Below are positions 10,760 to 19,509 of a DNA stretch of 64,000 bases, in pieces. A program made the translations under genes and the position numbers. Where the stretch lies: assembly GCA_014055495.1 (NCBI GenBank), contig WIAG01000007.1, forward strand, positions 41,735 to 105,734, written 5' to 3'. The notes beneath the pieces were generated by a model. It was given only the letters and a program-made list of their open reading frames with translations. It was not told the DNA's origin and did no database searches. Source of the stretch: Nitrospira sp. CR1.2 (GTDB lineage Bacteria > Nitrospirota > Nitrospiria > Nitrospirales > Nitrospiraceae). Every line of letters begins with the position of its first letter. Positions within the stretch are counted from its first letter, which is position 1.

Positions 10760-12091
10760 TTACGAATCACGAGAGGTGCTGGGTTCAACGAGAGAACGCA
10801 GTGTCTGCCCGGTAAGGGCCTGCTGGACGGCGGCATCCCGTCGTCGCAGCAGTTCGCCAATCTGATCGCCGGCGAGCAGCGGGACAATCCTGTCGGTGGC
10901 TGGTCCTCGGTAGGAGCTATCCAACACCTCTTTGACTGTGATCAGTTCTGGGGGTTTGGTAAGACTGATCCCTTCGGGTTTTGCCATGAGACCGAGCAGT
11001 CCTGCCTCCTCAAGGTGTTCTACCTGTTCCTCCACAAGTGATACGGGGAGATGGAGTTCGACGGCCAACTCATCTACTCGCAATGGGCCGTCCCCCTTCA
11101 CATATCGGCGAGTTAGAACCACTAGCAGACTCAAGGCCAAGCGCTCTCGAAACGAAGGGGTGCCTTGCTGCCAAAGGAGACGGGATAAATATGCGGTGGG
11201 ATATTGATGAAAAAACGAGAACTGCGCTCCGATGAGCAGGATCAACCATCCGACGTAGAGCCACAGTAAAAACAGGATCATCACCGCGAACCCTGAATAG
11301 ATTGCGCTATAGTTGGCCGATCGCGTCACGAATGTGGCGAAGAGGTCTCCAGCGAGTCCCCAGAGCAGTGCGGCCGTGATGCCCCCGACTAACGCCGAAT
11401 CGATTCGTACCTGTGTGTGGGGTATAAATTTATATAGGAATGTGAACAGCGTGGTCAGAATGGCAACAGGCAACAATTGACTAGCCCACACTACCAAATA
11501 GCCGAACGGTTGGATCTCCAAGACGCGCTGCACCAAGGTATGACTATGGATCGATGCCAGCAAGCCGAAAGCGGTGGCGACCAGTAACGGGCCGACCAAG
11601 ACGACGCTCAAGTAATCGGTGAACTTCCTCCCCCACGACCGTCCTTCCCGCACCAGCCAAATGGCATTCAACGCCTCCTCGATTTTGTCGATGAGCGAAT
11701 AGGTGGTGTAGAAAAGCCCCGCCACGCCGACAATGCCCAACACGCCGATCTTGAGGTTGTCCACAAAGCCGATGATCTTGCCCGTGATTTCCTCCCCGTT
11801 CGTGCCCAGTGGTTCCAATGCCTGGGCCAGGACCGGTTCAATTTGCTGGTGGACTCCGAAGGCTTTTAATACCGAAAACATGACGGCGAGAAAGGGGACG
11901 AGGGAGAGGAGCGTTGTGTACACCAATCCGGCGGCCCGGGCATCAAGTAGTCGATGGCGAAACTCCAGTGCCACGGCGATCACCAACCGCAAGGCATGAA
12001 TGCCGATGCGCTGGAGGGTGGGCACGGAGGCGGGATCGATTGTCCACAGGTCTGCCTTGAAGAACTGTGGGATTCGTGACAGTTTCGTCAT
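10760..12091 (-). CDS. YihY/virulence factor BrkB family inner-membrane protein
   Basis: The 443-residue protein has the YihY (formerly mis-called RNase BN) core of about six membrane helices between residues 35 and 310, including the family segment ARAAGLVYTTLLSLVPFLAVM and SANYSAIYSGFAVMILFLLWLY. After the membrane part there is a cytoplasmic region (residues 330-410) resembling a winged helix (VDELAVELHLPVSLVEEQVEHLEEAG), which some members carry. Function is not established; transport or envelope roles have been suggested for the family. The start ATG at 12091 lacks a clear ribosome binding site. The gene precedes prfC on the same strand but is separated by 217 bases. Confidence 0.9.
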   Translation of the reverse strand: MTKLSRIPQFFKADLWTIDPASVPTLQRIGIHALRLVIAVALEFRHRLLDARAAGLVYTTLLSLVPFLAVMFSVLKAFGVHQQIEPVLAQALEPLGTNGEEITGKIIGFVDNLKIGVLGIVGVAGLFYTTYSLIDKIEEALNAIWLVREGRSWGRKFTDYLSVVLVGPLLVATAFGLLASIHSHTLVQRVLEIQPFGYLVVWASQLLPVAILTTLFTFLYKFIPHTQVRIDSALVGGITAALLWGLAGDLFATFVTRSANYSAIYSGFAVMILFLLWLYVGWLILLIGAQFSFFHQYPTAYLSRLLWQQGTPSFRERLALSLLVVLTRRYVKGDGPLRVDELAVELHLPVSLVEEQVEHLEEAGLLGLMAKPEGISLTKPPELITVKEVLDSSYRGPATDRIVPLLAGDQIGELLRRRDAAVQQALTGQTLRSLVEPSTSRDS

Positions 12092-12478
12092 TGTGTATCG
12101 AGCGCCTGTGGAACGCCACTGTACCGCAAACCACTGTGACTGTGCACGTCGCGTGCGTGGGCGGGTTGCTCGTCGGCCGGCCTGTTGAGATGAGCACGGT
12201 AGGTCGTATCGCTTGTGATATCGTCCGGTTCTCGGTGCGGATGGAGGCGTCGAATGGCGACAACGGATCCACGCGCCTCGCTCAGATCGTCAGCGGCTGC
12301 CTCAGCGCGTGCAGGCCTGCCACGCTGGTAGTCTTGGTGAGAGTCGAGGCAGTCGGAACTTGTGGTATGGGCTGGTTCGCTGCAATCGTGCACCTCGCTC
12401 AGCGTCAAGAGGCTGCCGCGGAATGAGGAAGCGATGACCAAGGAGCAATGCCAAGAACTACACAACATCGTCAAGACG
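12092..12478. other. Intergenic region with one doubtful small ORF
   Basis: No recognised gene lies in these 387 bases. At the right end an ATG at 12434, preceded by GAGG, opens a plus-strand frame whose first 28 residues (MTKEQCQELHNIVKTLRHLA...) look protein-like. It then runs antisense through the lysine-rich gene. It could be the remnant of a small gene. The promoter for the YihY gene should lie near 12092-12200. Confidence 0.3.
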
Positions 12479-12892
12479 CTACGGCATCTTGCCGTCGATA
12501 TGATGACCCCGGCGCAGTCGATTTCGTTCAAACCCACTTCTAAGTTGGATCAGCAGGGCCCTCTGTTGTCGGCACCGAGCAGTGCGGTATTTGCTCAGTG
12601 GATTGGTCAGCGTGCCTTTCGGGCTTTCCTTGACTCCTTTGACGTCTTCTTTCACTTGACCGACGCCCTGCTTGGTCTTGTCGATGTCCAACTTTTTAGT
12701 GTCTTCTTTCGTTTGGGTCGCATCGGTTTTCAGTTTACCGGTGGTTTCTGTCAGCGACTTACCCGTGCCCGTCATGGCTTCTTTGCCTTCCGCAACCAGA
12801 CTGTCGGCATGGGCCAATGGCAAAGAGGACGAAACCGCGCCGGCTCCGAGACCGGCGGCAACCGCGATGGGGAGGATTAATGACTTCTGCAT
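12479..12892 (-). CDS. Lysine-rich exported protein of unknown function
   Basis: The 137-residue product starts MQKSLILPIAVAAGLGAGAV and has a Sec signal peptide with cleavage likely after LAHA (residue 29). Residues 30-95 are a hydrophilic helix rich in Lys, Glu, Asp and Thr (TKEDTKKLDIDKTKQGVGQV), which recalls apolipoprotein-like or LEA-like repeats. The last 35 residues are Arg-rich and look unlike the rest, so the gene may be frameshifted near its end. AAGGAGG upstream of ATG at 12892 is a strong ribosome binding site. A protein of the same style is encoded at 55837-56112. Confidence 0.65.
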   Translation of the reverse strand: MQKSLILPIAVAAGLGAGAVSSSLPLAHADSLVAEGKEAMTGTGKSLTETTGKLKTDATQTKEDTKKLDIDKTKQGVGQVKEDVKGVKESPKGTLTNPLSKYRTARCRQQRALLIQLRSGFERNRLRRGHHIDGKMP

Positions 12893-13207
12893 GACACTCC
12901 TCCTTGGTGAGCGGACACGATGTACTGCATGGGGATGCGTGGCCTGCGCAGATGGTCGGCCTGCTCAGGCCGAGGCCAGGCTGCCCCTCAGCACTATAGC
13001 AGGATCGCTGAAGTCTTGTTTCGCGATTATGTTTAAGCAGGTAAAACATGGACCTGCTGCCTCCGGAAACGTAGAATGCAACCGTTCATTCATCTGGCGA
13101 TGGATCAATGGGCATTTTGAATGGGAATCGCGATCAAATCTCTTGGTAGAAACATTTTTGATCAGCTCATCGCGTATCCGTAGCGTTCCGCAAGACTGCT
13201 ATCAGCC
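12893..13207. other. Divergent promoter region with falling GC content
   Basis: This gap of 315 bases separates the lysine-rich gene (minus) from the type IV restriction gene (plus) and must hold both promoters. From about 13010 the sequence becomes noticeably richer in A and T than the chromosome around it. GATCAAA at about 13132 and TTTGATC at about 13157 form a loose inverted repeat that could be an operator. No ORF is convincing. Confidence 0.4.
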
Positions 13208-16200
13208 ATGCAATTACCCGATGGGCTCTACGACCAACTAGTGACTGAATCGGTGGCGCAGTTAATTGCTGGCCTTCCAGGCGCGTCTGGGCATACATGC
13301 TCAACACTTCCGTTGGAAGAAGCATCAGAGAGAATTGCGGATGCTCTTGCTAGACAAATGACACGCTTGTTAGATGACCTCGGCGGGCAAGGGGCAGAGA
13401 AGGCAAAACGTCAGCTAGATTTCGTGAACGCCCTACTGGTTCACCTTAGGCGGCAGGTCTCAGCAGGTGTGGACCCGCTGGTCGAGCCACCTCAGATACT
13501 CCGAGCCATTCATAGCATCGGTGCCACACCGGAACTTCCAGCGACTGGACTTGCCATTCCTTGGCTGTTTACCGCGGGCAAAGGTTCCCCATCCCTCCTG
13601 ACCGAGCTTCGCCGTGAGATCGCTTGCTGCGACCAGGTGGACATCTTAGTCAGCTTCATCACAGTAGCGGGTGTTCGAAAGTTGTTTGACATTCTCCAGG
13701 TGGTCACAGCTGTGAACGCTGTAGGCCTGCCACGAACGCGTCTTCGAATCCTCACGACCACATACACTGGCGCGACCGAGATGGAAGCGCTGGATTATTT
13801 CGCACGCTTGCCAGGCTGTGAAATCAAGGTTTCCCTCGATGGAAGACGGACACGCCTCCACGCAAAGGCATGGATATTTCATCGCAAAACGCGGTTTGGT
13901 TCCGCGTATGTCGGCAGTGCCAATCTATCAGGCTCGGCGCTGCTCGGCGGACTGGAGTGGACGGTCAAATTCACGGAGCAAGGACAGGCTGGACTCTTTG
14001 CTCGCGCCCAGGCGCACTTCGAGACACTTTGGAACGACGGTGAATTCCAGCAATATGATACCGAAAACCCGGACCATCGCTCTGAACTCTCGCGCGCCCT
14101 CAAGCGGGAGGCGGGTGACCAGATTTGTGCCTCAACCACATTCTTCGACCTTCAGCCGAAGGACTATCAGAAGGACATGCTGGAGCAACTCACGCTGGAG
14201 AGGGAGCATGGTAGGTTTCGCAACCTCATTGTTGCCGCGACGGGCACCGGCAAGACAGTAGTTGCGGCGTTTGACTACCGTGCAGCATGCCAAGCTATGG
14301 GCGGACGTCCCAGGTTGTTATTCGTCGCCCATCGTAAAGAGATTCTGATGCAAGCTCAGCGAACTTATCGGGAGGTGCTGCGGGACCATTCCTTTGGTGA
14401 GTTGTTGGGGGGTGGTTCTGAGCCGCAGAGCTACAATCACATATTCGCCACTATCGACAGTGTGTGTGCACGCGATCTGGTGGCAAGATGCGGACCAGAT
14501 TATTGGGACACGGTTGTGGTTGATGAATGTCACCGGTTGGCGGCGGACCGCTTCGATATGTTCGCGAAGGCGGTTTCCCCCAAAGTGATGCTTGGCCTAA
14601 CTGCCACACCCGAACGTTCAGATGGAAAACCCATTTTCCCCTACTTCGACAATCGCCCCGATGGTTCGCCTGCCGTTGAGTTACGTCTCTGGCATGCCCT
14701 GGATCTCCAACTACTCAGCCCGTTCGAGTATTACGGCTGCGACGATGATACCGATTTTTCGGAGGTGCCTTGGGATAAACCTGGTGAGCGAGAAGTCATT
14801 GATAACCTTGTGACGGGGAATGACACCCGTGCGAGACTCATCGTTAACGAATGGCGGCGACTGACTGGCAACCCCAGACGGAGCAAGGCCCTTGTCTTCT
14901 GCGTGAGCGTGGCACATGCCGAATTCATGGCGCGGAAGTTTAACGAGGCCGGGCTGCCTTCGCTCTGCATCGTTGGCTCAACCGATGCAGATGCCCGCCG
15001 CCAAGGGCCAGAATGTTTAGCGCGTGGCGAACTCTGTGCACTCGTGACGTGCGACCTCTACAACGAGGGCGTAGACTTGCCTGCGGTTGACACACTCTTG
15101 TTGCTTCGCCCCACACAAAGTCCCGTGCTCTTCCAGCAGCAGATTGGACGTGGCCTACGTCTTCATGAGGGCAAGCAAAGCTGCCTTGTCTTGGACTTTG
15201 TTGGCCGATACCGCGAAGAATTCCGGTTCGATCGGTTACTTTCGGCGATTACCGGACTATCGCGCGGCCAGTTGAGTGACTCAGTGGAGAAAGGATTCAG
15301 TTCCCTTCCACCTGGCTGCCTCATTCAGCTACAACAATTCACCAAAGAGCAAATCCTTCGGAACCTGCGGACAGCCATGACCCAGTCGTGGCGACGACTT
15401 CGCGGGGAGCTTCTGAGTTATGCTGCCCTGCGTGGACGGACGACTGTCAATCTTGGGGATTTCCTGCGAGAGCAGGCAGTGCAGCTCCATGAAATTTATC
15501 GCAGCCATGGCCGTAGCGGCTGGACTGCCTTGCAACGCGACGCTGGGCTAGTAACCACACCGGAAGGTCCAGAGGACGAATACTTGGGCCGCCGCTTCTC
15601 GGAACTGTTGCACTGCGATGACCCCGAACAAACGGACCTTCTTGTTCGCGTCAGCGAACCTACCGTGCAATATCATGCCCTCAGTGACCGCGAGCGTTGT
15701 CGACTTCAAATGCTCGCATATCAGATCGACGGTCAGCATCACCAGGTGGGTGCTGGAAACGCCTTCCTCGCCAGACTCTCACGGGCGCCAGAAGTCCATG
15801 CTGAACTTGGTGTACTGGGTGCTATTCTTCGGGCTAAAGGCACTCTACGCTTCCGCCCGGTACCCGGGCTAACCGATCTGCCGTTGTGCCTTCACGCGAG
15901 TTACGGCATTCGTGAAATACTAACCGCAGTCGGTTGGCTGACCGCAGAAAAAAGAATTCCATTCCAAGCGGGTGTACTTCCCTTGCAAAACCGGAAGGTG
16001 GAACTGCTGTTTGTTACTCTCGATAAGTCAGAGGGTTTTCACGATCGAATCGCCTACCGTGATTACGCTATCAGCAGCGAACGATTTCACTGGCAAAGCC
16101 AGAATTCGGCCGGGCCCGATACGCCAGCCGGTCGGCGTTATCTTGAGAGCCCCGGAAATGGGTGGACATTCCAACTCTTCGTCCGTCGAAGAAAAGGGGA

Positions 16201-16333
16201 GGCCTATCGGGCTTGTGGTCCGGTCACAATCGAGAAGGCGGAAGGAGAAAAACCGATGTCCATAGAATGGGAACTCGGGGTGCTTCTGCCGATCCATCTG
16301 TTTCAAGAATTCAGCATCCTTAGAGGACAGTAA
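13208..16333 (+). CDS. SauUSI-like type IV restriction endonuclease (PLD nuclease, SF2 helicase, DUF3427)
   Basis: The 1041-residue protein combines a phospholipase-D-type nuclease (HAK at 218-220 and GSANLS at 236-241), an SF2 translocase (Walker A ATGTGKT at 344-350, motif II DECH at 439-442, LGLTATPERSDG, and QQIGRGLRLH) and a C-terminal DUF3427 region (RFHWQSQNSAGPDTPAGRRY onward). The same order occurs in SauUSI of Staphylococcus aureus, which cuts DNA carrying 5-methyl- or 5-hydroxymethylcytosine, with DUF3427 proposed to recognise the target. The predicted role is defence against modified phage or foreign methylated DNA. No methyltransferase lies nearby, as expected for type IV. The gene is less GC-rich than its neighbours, suggesting transfer. 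No ribosome binding site is evident before ATG 13208. Confidence 0.88.
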   Translation: MQLPDGLYDQLVTESVAQLIAGLPGASGHTCSTLPLEEASERIADALARQMTRLLDDLGGQGAEKAKRQLDFVNALLVHLRRQVSAGVDPLVEPPQILRAIHSIGATPELPATGLAIPWLFTAGKGSPSLLTELRREIACCDQVDILVSFITVAGVRKLFDILQVVTAVNAVGLPRTRLRILTTTYTGATEMEALDYFARLPGCEIKVSLDGRRTRLHAKAWIFHRKTRFGSAYVGSANLSGSALLGGLEWTVKFTEQGQAGLFARAQAHFETLWNDGEFQQYDTENPDHRSELSRALKREAGDQICASTTFFDLQPKDYQKDMLEQLTLEREHGRFRNLIVAATGTGKTVVAAFDYRAACQAMGGRPRLLFVAHRKEILMQAQRTYREVLRDHSFGELLGGGSEPQSYNHIFATIDSVCARDLVARCGPDYWDTVVVDECHRLAADRFDMFAKAVSPKVMLGLTATPERSDGKPIFPYFDNRPDGSPAVELRLWHALDLQLLSPFEYYGCDDDTDFSEVPWDKPGEREVIDNLVTGNDTRARLIVNEWRRLTGNPRRSKALVFCVSVAHAEFMARKFNEAGLPSLCIVGSTDADARRQGPECLARGELCALVTCDLYNEGVDLPAVDTLLLLRPTQSPVLFQQQIGRGLRLHEGKQSCLVLDFVGRYREEFRFDRLLSAITGLSRGQLSDSVEKGFSSLPPGCLIQLQQFTKEQILRNLRTAMTQSWRRLRGELLSYAALRGRTTVNLGDFLREQAVQLHEIYRSHGRSGWTALQRDAGLVTTPEGPEDEYLGRRFSELLHCDDPEQTDLLVRVSEPTVQYHALSDRERCRLQMLAYQIDGQHHQVGAGNAFLARLSRAPEVHAELGVLGAILRAKGTLRFRPVPGLTDLPLCLHASYGIREILTAVGWLTAEKRIPFQAGVLPLQNRKVELLFVTLDKSEGFHDRIAYRDYAISSERFHWQSQNSAGPDTPAGRRYLESPGNGWTFQLFVRRRKGEAYRACGPVTIEKAEGEKPMSIEWELGVLLPIHLFQEFSILRGQ

Positions 16334-16446
16334 CGTGCATTGTGATTTAAGGGGCGAGCGAGTCTTCTGGCAGACGGGCTTGTCTTTAAGCGTACAGGAG
16401 GGGTGTGGCCTTCTGGCGAGTTCTTCGTGAACCTAGCCGCGCTCAC

Positions 16447-16713
16447 ATGATAAACAGGCGGATCATTATCTTTACCAAGAGAGACATCTTGCCAACTAAT
16501 GACGAACGGGCAGAACGTGCCAGGGAAGTTCTAGAAATGTACGCGGTACAGTTTGGTGATCCTTACGATCCACGCGGGACTTTGATCGATGTGCTGACAG
16601 ATCTTATGCATCTGGCAGCCCAAGAGCCTGGGGTAGCCCTGGAATTTGACAGCAGCTTAAAAATGGCCCAATTTCACTTTGAGGCTGAAGCGGAGGAATG
16701 CCTGGATACTTGA
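16447..16713 (+). CDS. Small hypothetical protein
   Basis: This acidic, mainly helical protein of about 88 residues contains NDERAERAREVLEMYAVQFG and ends FHFEAEAEECLDT. I do not recognise a family, although small proteins with this ERAREVLE layout are common in accessory regions. Three starts are possible: an in-frame GTG at 16405, the ATG at 16447 used here, and TTG at 16490 behind AAGAGAGA. It follows the restriction gene on the same strand after 113 bases and shares its lower GC content, so it may belong to the same imported segment. Confidence 0.5.
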   Translation: MINRRIIIFTKRDILPTNDERAERAREVLEMYAVQFGDPYDPRGTLIDVLTDLMHLAAQEPGVALEFDSSLKMAQFHFEAEAEECLDT

Positions 16714-16791
16714 CTAGTTGAAATTTGGTAACCCTCTCCGCATGGAAATGTTGCTGAACCTTCATCTTCTAAGATGGTCTGACATACGCCT

Positions 16792-17010
16792 ATGCCCACC
16801 TCCCATCCCCGCGATCCGTTGCACGGCATTACGCTGGAGACTATCCTCACGACGCTCGTTGAGCGCCACGGGTGGGCTGAACTCGGCCGTCGTTTGCCGG
16901 TACGTTGCTTCCTGAATAATCCAAGCGTCAAATCGAGTCTGACGTTTCTGCGCAAGACGCCTTGGGCGCGCGAGCGGGTGGAGGGGATGTATATCGCGGA
17001 GCAGCCCTGA
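16792..17010 (+). CDS. VF530 family (DUF2132) small DNA-binding-like protein
   Basis: The 72-residue protein matches the VF530 family almost from end to end: [20 protein letters not shown], then [19 protein letters not shown] and [16 protein letters not shown]. Members are small helical proteins of unknown function with a fold suggested to bind DNA. It lies before yaeQ with 74 bases between and is on the same strand. Base composition has returned to the high-GC norm here. The start at ATG 16792 gives the usual family length. Confidence 0.88.
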   Translation: MPTSHPRDPLHGITLETILTTLVERHGWAELGRRLPVRCFLNNPSVKSSLTFLRKTPWARERVEGMYIAEQP

Positions 17011-17084
17011 TTCTGAGCCGTCCGCTTCTGCCGGTTACCTAGCGTCTGCAATCCGATCGCATCATACAAGGACATCACACTGAC

Positions 17085-17636
17085 ATGGCCCCGAACGCGA
17101 CGATCTTCAAAGCAGTCCTCCACATCGCCGATGTGGATCGCCACTATTACGAAGACCATACGGTGACCCTTGCCCGGCATCCGTCGGAAACCGACGAACG
17201 TATGATGGTCCGCCTGCTGGCCTTCGCGCAACACGCACATGCGGATCTGTCGTTCGGCCGTGGAGTGAGTGCCGAAGACGAGCCCGCGCTGTGGCGGAAG
17301 GATGTGACAGGTCTGATCGAGTTATGGATCGAGGTGGGATTGCCGGATGAGAAAACGCTGCGCCAGGCCTGCGGTCGCGCCAGGCAGGTGTGGGTCTATA
17401 CGTATGGAGGTCGCGCAGCGGATCAGTGGTGGAAGGACCATGCGGCCGGGCTTGAGCGGTTGAAGAATCTCACGGTCATGAATCTCTCGATCGAGGGAAG
17501 TCGTGTATTGGCCGGGCTGGCGCGACGCCAGATGGACCTGCATTGCACCATTCAAGACGGGCAGGTGCTGATAGGGGACGGGACGAATGCCGCGCAGGTG
17601 GAGGTGACGGCGTTAACAATGCCTCAATCGCCGTGA
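17085..17636 (+). CDS. yaeQ: YaeQ family protein
   Basis: The 183-residue protein matches YaeQ along its length: MAPNATIFKAVLHIADVDRH, HPSETDERMMVRLLAFA, EPALWRKDVTGLIELWIEVG and CGRARQVWVYTYGGRAADQWW. YaeQ has a PD-(D/E)XK nuclease-like fold; E. coli YaeQ was first reported as a suppressor of haemolysin transcription defects, and its activity is not settled. AAGGA lies 11 bases before ATG 17085. It is the first of three plus-strand genes (yaeQ, SUI1, alkylation repair) that could be co-transcribed. Confidence 0.9.
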   Translation: MAPNATIFKAVLHIADVDRHYYEDHTVTLARHPSETDERMMVRLLAFAQHAHADLSFGRGVSAEDEPALWRKDVTGLIELWIEVGLPDEKTLRQACGRARQVWVYTYGGRAADQWWKDHAAGLERLKNLTVMNLSIEGSRVLAGLARRQMDLHCTIQDGQVLIGDGTNAAQVEVTALTMPQSP

Positions 17637-17703
17637 ATCGTGAAGTGTATCTCGCGAACGACGACATACGAGCGACGAACGACGAGTTTTGGAGCATGAG
17701 AGC

Positions 17704-18096
17704 ATGAACGAGAAAAAACGCATTCCCACCGACGGTGAGCCGGTTCAGTGGAACAGTCCGTTTGCGATCTTGAAGAATCGTGAACTGTCGCCGACTCCGG
17801 CACGTGAGAAGGTCGATCGGCCTGCCGTGCCGCAACCGTCTCCGGCGAAGAACCGCGGGCGGGTGGATATCGTCCGGCAGACGGCGCATCGCGGAGGCAA
17901 GACGGTGACGGTGGTCACGGGCTTTGTCGGCATCGGCCAGGTGGAGAAGGAACGATTGGCCAAGGAGATGCAGAAGGCCTGCGGCGTCGGGGGCACGGTG
18001 AAGGAAGGACGGATCGAGATTCAGGGGGATAAACGTGAGGACGTCGCCCGCATCCTCACCAAGGCCGGATTCCGGCCGGTCTTTGCGGGCAGGTAA
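17704..18096 (+). CDS. SUI1/eIF1-family translation factor (YciH-like)
   Basis: The 130-residue protein has a Pro-rich, probably unstructured N-terminal half and a C-terminal SUI1 domain (VDIVRQTAHRGGKTVTVVTG, VGGTVKEGRIEIQGD, DVARILTKAGFRPVFAG). Bacterial YciH can influence start-codon selection and has been linked to stress translation in E. coli. The ATG at 17704 has GGAG 9 bases upstream; a TTG five codons earlier is less likely. The alkylation-repair gene follows after 6 bases, so the two are probably translated from one mRNA. Confidence 0.88.
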   Translation: MNEKKRIPTDGEPVQWNSPFAILKNRELSPTPAREKVDRPAVPQPSPAKNRGRVDIVRQTAHRGGKTVTVVTGFVGIGQVEKERLAKEMQKACGVGGTVKEGRIEIQGDKREDVARILTKAGFRPVFAGR

Positions 18097-18102
18097 CGGG
18101 CC

Positions 18103-19218
18103 ATGGCGGAACCGCTCAAGAATCGTTTCGGCGCCGAAGTACCTCGTGCCATCGCCCGGATGATCGCGGCCGTCTTTCCTCGATTTGACGAGAAGGCGTT
18201 CGTCCGGTCGACGTTGGCCGGGTATGACGATCTCGAACTCATGCCGCGTGGGTGGAAAATCGCGCATGAACTGCGCCGCTTCATGCCGGACGACTATGAG
18301 AAGGCGGTCGAGATTCTGCTGGCGTCACTCGACCAACAATCGGAACGAACCGTAGCCCCGGGCATGGGTGGTTTCCTCTTTCTCCCGCATGTCTTCTTTG
18401 TGGCCGAATACGGACTCGACCACTTCGAAGCCTCCATGCGCGCGCAATATCTGCTGACACAACGTTTCACCGCGGAATTCAGCATCCGCCGGTATCTCGA
18501 ACGGCATCAGGAGGCCACGTTGGCCCGCCTGGCTGAATGGGCCACCGATCCCAGCGAGGATGTCCGGCGGCTGGTGTCGGAAGGTACACGCCCCCGGTTG
18601 CCCTGGGCCTCAAGACTTCGCGCCTTCCAGGCTGATCCGCGACCGGTGCTGGCTCTCTTGGAGTGGTTGAAGGACGATGTCTCGCTCTACGTGCGGCGGA
18701 GCGTGGCCAACAATCTCAATGACATCGGCAAGGACCATCCTGCCGTCTTGGTCGAGACCGCTCAGCGATGGCTGGTGGATGCGACAGAGGAGCGCCGCTG
18801 GATCGTTCGCCATGCCTTGCGGTCGGCGGTGAAGCGGGGGGAAGCAGGGGCGCTTGGTCTGCTGGGATTCGGGGCGGCGGCACGTGTCTCGGTGGAAAGG
18901 GTGCGCATCACGCCGCGTCGCCCGGCGATCGGTTCGGCTGTGACGCTGACCTTTGACATTGCCGGCCGCGCCGTTCGTGTGCAACGGCTTCTGGTGGATC
19001 TGCGCGTCCACTATATGAAGGCAAACGGTACGACCAGTGCCAAGGTGTTCAAGTTGAGGGAACTGGATTTGGCTCCGCGCGGTGTGGGGTCGTTCAGCAA
19101 ACGGCTCTCCCTCGCGCAACTGACGACGCGGAAACACTACGCCGGAATGCATCGAGTCGAGGTGCTGGTGAACGGACGCGCCTATCCCCTGGGGGCCTTT
19201 CAGCTGGTCGGGAAATAG
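18103..19218 (+). CDS. DNA alkylation repair-like HEAT-repeat protein (AlkC/AlkD superfamily)
   Basis: The 371-residue protein shows the helical-repeat architecture of AlkC/AlkD glycosylases. Residues 1-150 hold paired helices, 155-250 hold the repeat WATDPSEDVRRLVSEG and LYVRRSVANNLNDIGKDHP, which match AlkC-type HEAT repeats, and residues 265-371 form a beta-rich tail that resembles an Ig-like extension found in some AlkC proteins. These enzymes remove 3-methyladenine or related N-alkylated bases. Catalytic residues cannot be named from sequence alone. It follows the SUI1 gene by 6 bases. A repeat element begins 15 bases after its stop. Confidence 0.82.
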   Translation: MAEPLKNRFGAEVPRAIARMIAAVFPRFDEKAFVRSTLAGYDDLELMPRGWKIAHELRRFMPDDYEKAVEILLASLDQQSERTVAPGMGGFLFLPHVFFVAEYGLDHFEASMRAQYLLTQRFTAEFSIRRYLERHQEATLARLAEWATDPSEDVRRLVSEGTRPRLPWASRLRAFQADPRPVLALLEWLKDDVSLYVRRSVANNLNDIGKDHPAVLVETAQRWLVDATEERRWIVRHALRSAVKRGEAGALGLLGFGAAARVSVERVRITPRRPAIGSAVTLTFDIAGRAVRVQRLLVDLRVHYMKANGTTSAKVFKLRELDLAPRGVGSFSKRLSLAQLTTRKHYAGMHRVEVLVNGRAYPLGAFQLVGK

Positions 19219-19233
19219 GCTGTCCGGGCGCGG

Positions 19234-19509
19234 TTAGCAGGTTGCGGAAACAGTCGCTCTTTGCATCGTTGCGCGCGCCGGGCGACACGTGCCGTCCCGC
19301 GTCACCACGCACCGCAGGATGCGCAAAAAGGCCGTCCAGCAAGGCCGCAGCGAGGTCCGCGACGCGAAGAAGAATGAGCGCACGTTTGCGGACGGGCGCG
19401 AGTCGGTGAGCGCCCAGTGTCCGCCAGGGGCGAATCGTACCCTTGCGGTACGGTGAGCCGTTGAGTGACGCGAGAACGCCGCTGGCGGACTTTTCCCGCA
19501 TCCTGTTAG
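19234..19509. repeat. 276-bp repeat element with inverted termini (copy A)
   Basis: The left end TTAGCAGGTTGCGGAAA (19234-19250) and the reverse complement of the right end (19488-19509, CTAACAGGATGCGGGAAAAG) agree at 17 of 22 positions. An internal block at 19314-19353 (starting GCAGGATGCGCAAAAAGGCC) and a right-hand block from about 19430 recur almost unchanged in the copy at 27119-27325. No transposase is encoded, so this looks like a MITE- or REP-type non-autonomous element. It lies between two convergent genes and its right terminus contains the SDR stop codon. Confidence 0.75.

Noticed and set aside
13208..16333. Restriction gene as part of a classical type I or III system
   Set aside because: No methyltransferase or specificity subunit is present nearby and the DUF3427 arrangement fits type IV.
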